This document shows positions 60,750-64,000 of a stretch of DNA of 64,000 nucleotides, in pieces. The notes under the pieces are model-generated. The model searched no databases. It worked only from the letters and a program-made list of their open reading frames with translations, and was not told the DNA's origin. Every line of letters starts with the position of its first letter. The first letter of the stretch is position 1. A program made the position numbers and the translations under genes. Source of the stretch: Planomonospora_B alba (GTDB taxonomy: Bacteria > Actinomycetota > Actinomycetes > Streptosporangiales > Streptosporangiaceae); the NCBI RefSeq assembly GCF_039534085.1, contig NZ_BAAAUT010000018.1, positions 1-64,000 on the forward strand. The letters are read 5' to 3'.

Positions 60750-62348
60750 TCAGCTGGGCAGCTGCGCCTCCAGCCGGTAGCCGTCCACGGTCACGTAGAC
60801 CTGGTCGCCCGGCCGGGCGTTCAGGCGCATCAGCACGGGCTGGAGCGAGTCGAAGACCGGCTGGTCCCGCCAGACGAGGACCACCGCGTTGTCGCCGGGG
60901 CCGGTCACCGACAGCAGCGTGCCGGGACGCATGCCGAGCCGGGTGGCGTACCCCTCGGGCACGGCCACCGGAGCGCCCCGCAGGTGCTCGCTGGTCACCT
61001 CGATCCGCTGCCAGCGGCTCGGGTCGGTCGCGGGGTTGGGCGGCGGCATCGGAGTGCTCTCGCGCTGGCTGGTGATCAGATGCGGCCGGCCGCCCCCGGA
61101 CAGCGCCGAGAGCGTGGCCAGGGCCGCGCGGGGGTCGATCGAGGCGGTGTTGACCTGCGGGACGGGCTGGCCGCCGCGGTGGTGGCCGTTGGCCCCCGGC
61201 GTACGGCGGGGCAGCTGCTCGGCGCCCCCGCCGGAGGCGGCCGCCGCGGTCTCCTCCTGCGCGGCCGAGGCGGTGAGCGCGTCCAGCCAGGCCTGCGCGG
61301 AGTGGGTGCGGATGCCGAGCTGGTGCTCCATGAGCGCGAAGAGATCGGCGTCGGCCGGTTTGCCCGCGAGCAGCCGGCGGGTCCGCTCCCGCAGGCTCCC
61401 CAGGTCGCCGACGACGAGCCAGCCGTCCTGGAGCCGCCGGTCGGGCATGAGGGTGACCAGCACCCGCCAGAGCGGGGTGCGGAGCGTGGGGACCTCGACG
61501 GGGTGCGCGGGGTCGGCCCCGATGAGCTGCTCCTCGGTGGCGGCCGCGCCCAGCCACTCGGTGAGCCCGAACATGTGGCCGGTCAGCGGGGCCGACTCGG
61601 AGGAGCGCAGCCAGAGCAGGATGCGCTCCTCGGCGGCGCGCTGGGCCGCCGACAGGGCGCCGAGGTCGGCGTTGAGCTTGTGCGCCAGGGCGCGCAGGCT
61701 GATCGGGTCGACGGCGAACAGGCGGTCCACGGCGACGGCACGCTCCAGCGGGCCCCAGTCGCGGAACATGTTGTCCACCAGGCGCACCAGCGGGTACTCG
61801 CTGATGTCGACGGAGGGCGGGGCCGCCGGCGCGGGCGCCGGGGGAGCGGCAGGGGCGGCCTGCGGGGGCACCGCGGCGGGGGCGGCGGCCTGTGCGGCGG
61901 GGGCGGCGACCTGCTCGGTGATCCCCGGGATCCGGCCGAGCACCTCGCGGAACATCGCGGTGACCACGACCTCGGGGGAGGCCGGTACGGCGGGGCCGGT
62001 GAGGTCCCCCGCGGTCAGGCGGCGCAGCCGGGACCAGCCGCCCAGGCCGGTGATGGCCGAGCGCGCGGGCTCCGGCCAGCCGGGCAGGGTGGGGTCGACC
62101 GTGTGCACGTGCAGCGCGGGGAGGACGTCGCTCAGCGGCAGGTGCTCCCACCGGGAGACCGAGAGCCGGGCGAGCCGGTCGCAGACCCAGTCGAGCCCGG
62201 CGGTGCCGAGGGCCTTGGGGAGCGTGACGGAGGACCACCAGCCCGCGGGCAGGCGGGGGTCGGAGAGGGCTTCGGCGACCTGCTGCTGGCGACTCCAGCG
62301 CAGGGCCGGGACCAGATCACTCAGGCAGATCGATGACTCGGCGTCCAT
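60750..62348 (-). CDS. Unrecognised 532-residue protein with sigma-like helices
   Basis: This soluble protein has no signal peptide or membrane span. Two N-terminal helical modules (residues 1-100, and about 183-260 with YPLVRLVDNMFRDWG and RALAHKLNADLGALSAAQRAAEERIL) recall the helical repeats around sigma-factor region 4 and other RNA-polymerase-associated proteins. An Ala/Pro linker (about 147-180) separates them, and a second disordered stretch (about 365-430) precedes a compact C-terminal beta domain (VPEGYATRLGMRPGTLLSV). No family is recognised with confidence. A promoter should lie in 62349-62412, where nothing clear is seen. Confidence 0.8.
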   Translation of the reverse strand: MDAESSICLSDLVPALRWSRQQQVAEALSDPRLPAGWWSSVTLPKALGTAGLDWVCDRLARLSVSRWEHLPLSDVLPALHVHTVDPTLPGWPEPARSAITGLGGWSRLRRLTAGDLTGPAVPASPEVVVTAMFREVLGRIPGITEQVAAPAAQAAAPAAVPPQAAPAAPPAPAPAAPPSVDISEYPLVRLVDNMFRDWGPLERAVAVDRLFAVDPISLRALAHKLNADLGALSAAQRAAEERILLWLRSSESAPLTGHMFGLTEWLGAAATEEQLIGADPAHPVEVPTLRTPLWRVLVTLMPDRRLQDGWLVVGDLGSLRERTRRLLAGKPADADLFALMEHQLGIRTHSAQAWLDALTASAAQEETAAAASGGGAEQLPRRTPGANGHHRGGQPVPQVNTASIDPRAALATLSALSGGGRPHLITSQRESTPMPPPNPATDPSRWQRIEVTSEHLRGAPVAVPEGYATRLGMRPGTLLSVTGPGDNAVVLVWRDQPVFDSLQPVLMRLNARPGDQVYVTVDGYRLEAQLPS

Positions 62349-62412
62349 CGGTTGACCGCAACCTCCCCAAAGTGACGCATGTGGCTAATGGTGCAGCCTA
62401 CGCCGCAAGCTA

Positions 62413-63444
62413 TCAATTGGCCCTATGAGGGTAAAGCTCGGTGGAACCCAGATCAGACCGTAGGATACGCGGACGGCCACCGATGACCGTAACAGCTTCG
62501 GCTCCGGCCCGGCTCCCCGCCGCCAGCGCGGCCTCGTCATCCGCCCCCGCGAGCAGGGCGGTCAGCAGCCCGGCGGCGAACGCGTCGCCCGCTCCGGTGG
62601 AGTCCACGGCCCGCGCGGGCAGGCCCGCCACCCGCGCGACGGGGCGCCCCTGCCTGGCCAGCACGGCGCCCTCGGAGCCGAGCTTCACCGCCGCCGCGCC
62701 GTACCTGAGGCTGAGCAGCTCGGCGGCGCGCTCGGCGGAGGTCTCGCCGGTCAGCAGCAGCGCCTCGTCCAGGTTGGGGATCACCAGCCGGGCCTCCGCC
62801 GTCTCCTGCACGAACCGCTGCGGCCCGAAGGCCCGCAGGAACCCGGTGGAGGCGGGGTCGACGCTGCTGGACAGGCCGCGCCGGCGGGCCTCGGCCAGCG
62901 CCAGCCGGGCCAGCCGCAGCCCCGGTTCGGCGAAGAGCGTGTATCCGGACAGGTGCAGGTGGGCGACCCCGTCGAGCAGGGCGGGGTCCCAGTCGCCGAC
63001 GCCGATGCGCCCGCCCGCGCCCCGGTTGGTGAGCATGGTCCGCTCCCCGGCCGCGTCGACTATGGCGATCACCACGGCGGTCGGCTGCTCGGGATCGGTC
63101 CGCAGGTGCGGCCGGACCCCGGCGTGCCGCAGCTCGGCCTCGTGCCACTCGCCGGTGTCGTGGCCCACCCGGGCCAGCAGCCGCGTGTCGGCGCCCAGGT
63201 GGGCGGCCCAGGCGGCGGTGTTGGCCGCCGAGCCGCCCGGGCGCAGCACGATGTCGGCGGCGGTGTCCGTGCCGGCCGCCAGGCCCGCGAACCCCGTCCG
63301 GCCGTGCAGCGCGACGACGTCGGTGACGACGTCGCCGATGACCAGCAGGCCGCTGCCGCCCGCGGCGGAGGGGGCGTGCGCGGCGCCCTCCGCCGCGGGC
63401 GCCCTGCCGCGGCCCTTGGCGGCGCCTCTCCCGGGGCCCTTCAT
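62413..63444 (-). CDS. psuK: PfkB-family sugar kinase, probable pseudouridine kinase
   Basis: This 343-residue ribokinase-family protein has an N-terminal GLLVIGDVVTDVVALHG, substrate-site RPGGSAANTAAWAAHLGA, and the C-terminal PfkB signature AVDSTGAGDAFAAGLLTAL with catalytic Asp. The first 28 residues are a low-complexity Ala/Gly/Lys/Pro extension, so translation may start later. It follows the pseudouridine-5'-phosphate glycosidase gene by 7 bp. In that context it should phosphorylate pseudouridine to the 5'-phosphate. The kinase fold is certain; substrate and symbol rest on the neighbour. Confidence 0.85.
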   Translation of the reverse strand: MKGPGRGAAKGRGRAPAAEGAAHAPSAAGGSGLLVIGDVVTDVVALHGRTGFAGLAAGTDTAADIVLRPGGSAANTAAWAAHLGADTRLLARVGHDTGEWHEAELRHAGVRPHLRTDPEQPTAVVIAIVDAAGERTMLTNRGAGGRIGVGDWDPALLDGVAHLHLSGYTLFAEPGLRLARLALAEARRRGLSSSVDPASTGFLRAFGPQRFVQETAEARLVIPNLDEALLLTGETSAERAAELLSLRYGAAAVKLGSEGAVLARQGRPVARVAGLPARAVDSTGAGDAFAAGLLTALLAGADDEAALAAGSRAGAEAVTVIGGRPRILRSDLGSTELYPHRAN

Positions 63445-63451
63445 GGGCGGC

Positions 63452-64000
63452 TCAGGCCCCCCTGCTCCAGGCCAGGGCGATCCGCCCGGCCAGGCGCGCG
63501 TTGCCGCGCACGGCGGCGAGGTTCGCCTCCAGCGAGGCGCCCCCGGTGCCGCGCACCAGGTAGCCGAGGAGGAACGGGGTGATCGCCTGGCCGGTCACCT
63601 TCTCCCGCTCCGCCGCGGCCAGGGCCTCGGCGAGGACGCGGTCGTGCAGGTCCGGGTCGAGCTGCTCCTCGCGGGGCACCGGGTTGGCGACGATCAGCGC
63701 GGTCTCCGGCCCGCCGAAGGCGTCCTGGGCGCGCATGACGCCTGCGGCCTCCTCGGGGGTCTCCAGCCGCCAGTCGACCGGCTCGCCGGAGGTGTGCAGG
63801 TAGAAGCCGGGGAACTCGTCCGTGCGGAACCCGGCCACGGTGACGCCCTTGGTCTCCAGCCGCTGCAGGGTCGCCGGGACGTCCAGGATCGACTTCACGC
63901 CCGCGCACACCACGGTGATGCGGGTACGGCTGAGCATGTCGAGGTCGGCCGACTCGTCCTGGGTGGCGGTCCACTCTCGGTGCACGCCGCCGAGGCCGCC
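63452..64000 (-). CDS. psuG: Pseudouridine-5'-phosphate glycosidase, 5' end outside window
   Basis: The C-terminal 182 residues are present; the gene runs off the right edge. The frame begins GGLGGVHREW, a conserved PsuG motif, and continues with VVCAGVKSILDVPATLQRLETKGV, FRTDEFPGFY, ANPVPREEQLD and GQAITPFLLGYL. PsuG splits pseudouridine 5'-phosphate into uracil and ribose 5-phosphate. With the adjacent PfkB kinase it forms the psuK-psuG route for recycling RNA-derived pseudouridine. Confidence 0.95.
   Translation of the reverse strand, partial: GGLGGVHREWTATQDESADLDMLSRTRITVVCAGVKSILDVPATLQRLETKGVTVAGFRTDEFPGFYLHTSGEPVDWRLETPEEAAGVMRAQDAFGGPETALIVANPVPREEQLDPDLHDRVLAEALAAAEREKVTGQAITPFLLGYLVRGTGGASLEANLAAVRGNARLAGRIALAWSRGA

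Overview
The window is chromosomal DNA of a very GC-rich, sporulating actinobacterium. By eye the GC content is well above 70 percent, third codon positions are almost always G or C, GTG and TTG starts are common, and many promoters look leaderless. A SapB/AmfS-type lanthipeptide locus, a CebR-box cellulase, SbcCD, an LCP protein and the MoxR/VWA/DUF5682/DUF5691 set together suggest Streptosporangiales, probably Streptosporangiaceae. That assignment is an inference from gene content, not a database result. No rRNA, tRNA, CRISPR array, insertion sequence or phage gene was seen.

Layout. 1-6.0 kb: a tight operon of DUF5691 (5' end cut off), MoxR AAA ATPase, DUF5682 and VWA proteins. 6.2-10.0 kb: a DHA2-type efflux pump divergent from a TetR gene, with an 18-bp-phased operator array between them, then a second MFS pump. 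10.1-16.4 kb: an enolase-superfamily protein without its catalytic lysines, an LCP protein, enoyl-CoA hydratase and two alpha/beta hydrolases. 16.5-23.7 kb: sbcD-sbcC, then an MFS pump divergent from an ArsR-type regulator. 23.9-31.0 kb (minus strand): a three-gene SMC/kleisin/KITE-like cassette followed after 4 bp by a ThrE-type exporter.

31.2-41.7 kb: a class III lanthipeptide locus. It has an orphan NarL response regulator, a prolyl oligopeptidase, two ABC exporter half-transporters, two 44-residue precursor genes with identical cores, a LanKC (RamC) synthetase and an orphan DesK-type histidine kinase. The synthetase would modify the twin peptides, the ABC pair would export them, the peptidase may remove the leader after a proline, and the two flanking signalling genes may form a split two-component system.

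41.9-54.3 kb: an M50 peptidase, a SnoaL-like protein, a fused 2-oxoacid dehydrogenase E1, a DrrAB-like ABC exporter, a TetR gene and a leucine-degradation operon (carboxyltransferase, biotin carboxylase, HMG-CoA lyase, acyl-CoA dehydrogenase). Three copies of one GTTA-N8-TAAC operator tie the TetR gene to that operon and possibly to the exporter. 54.3-64 kb: a glyoxalase-like protein, a VTC/DUF4956 pair, a DUF4232 lipoprotein, a self-regulated HTH/Clp-N protein, a DUF6157 protein, a secreted GH6 cellulase with CBM2, an unrecognised 532-residue protein, and psuK-psuG for pseudouridine breakdown (psuG runs off the right edge).
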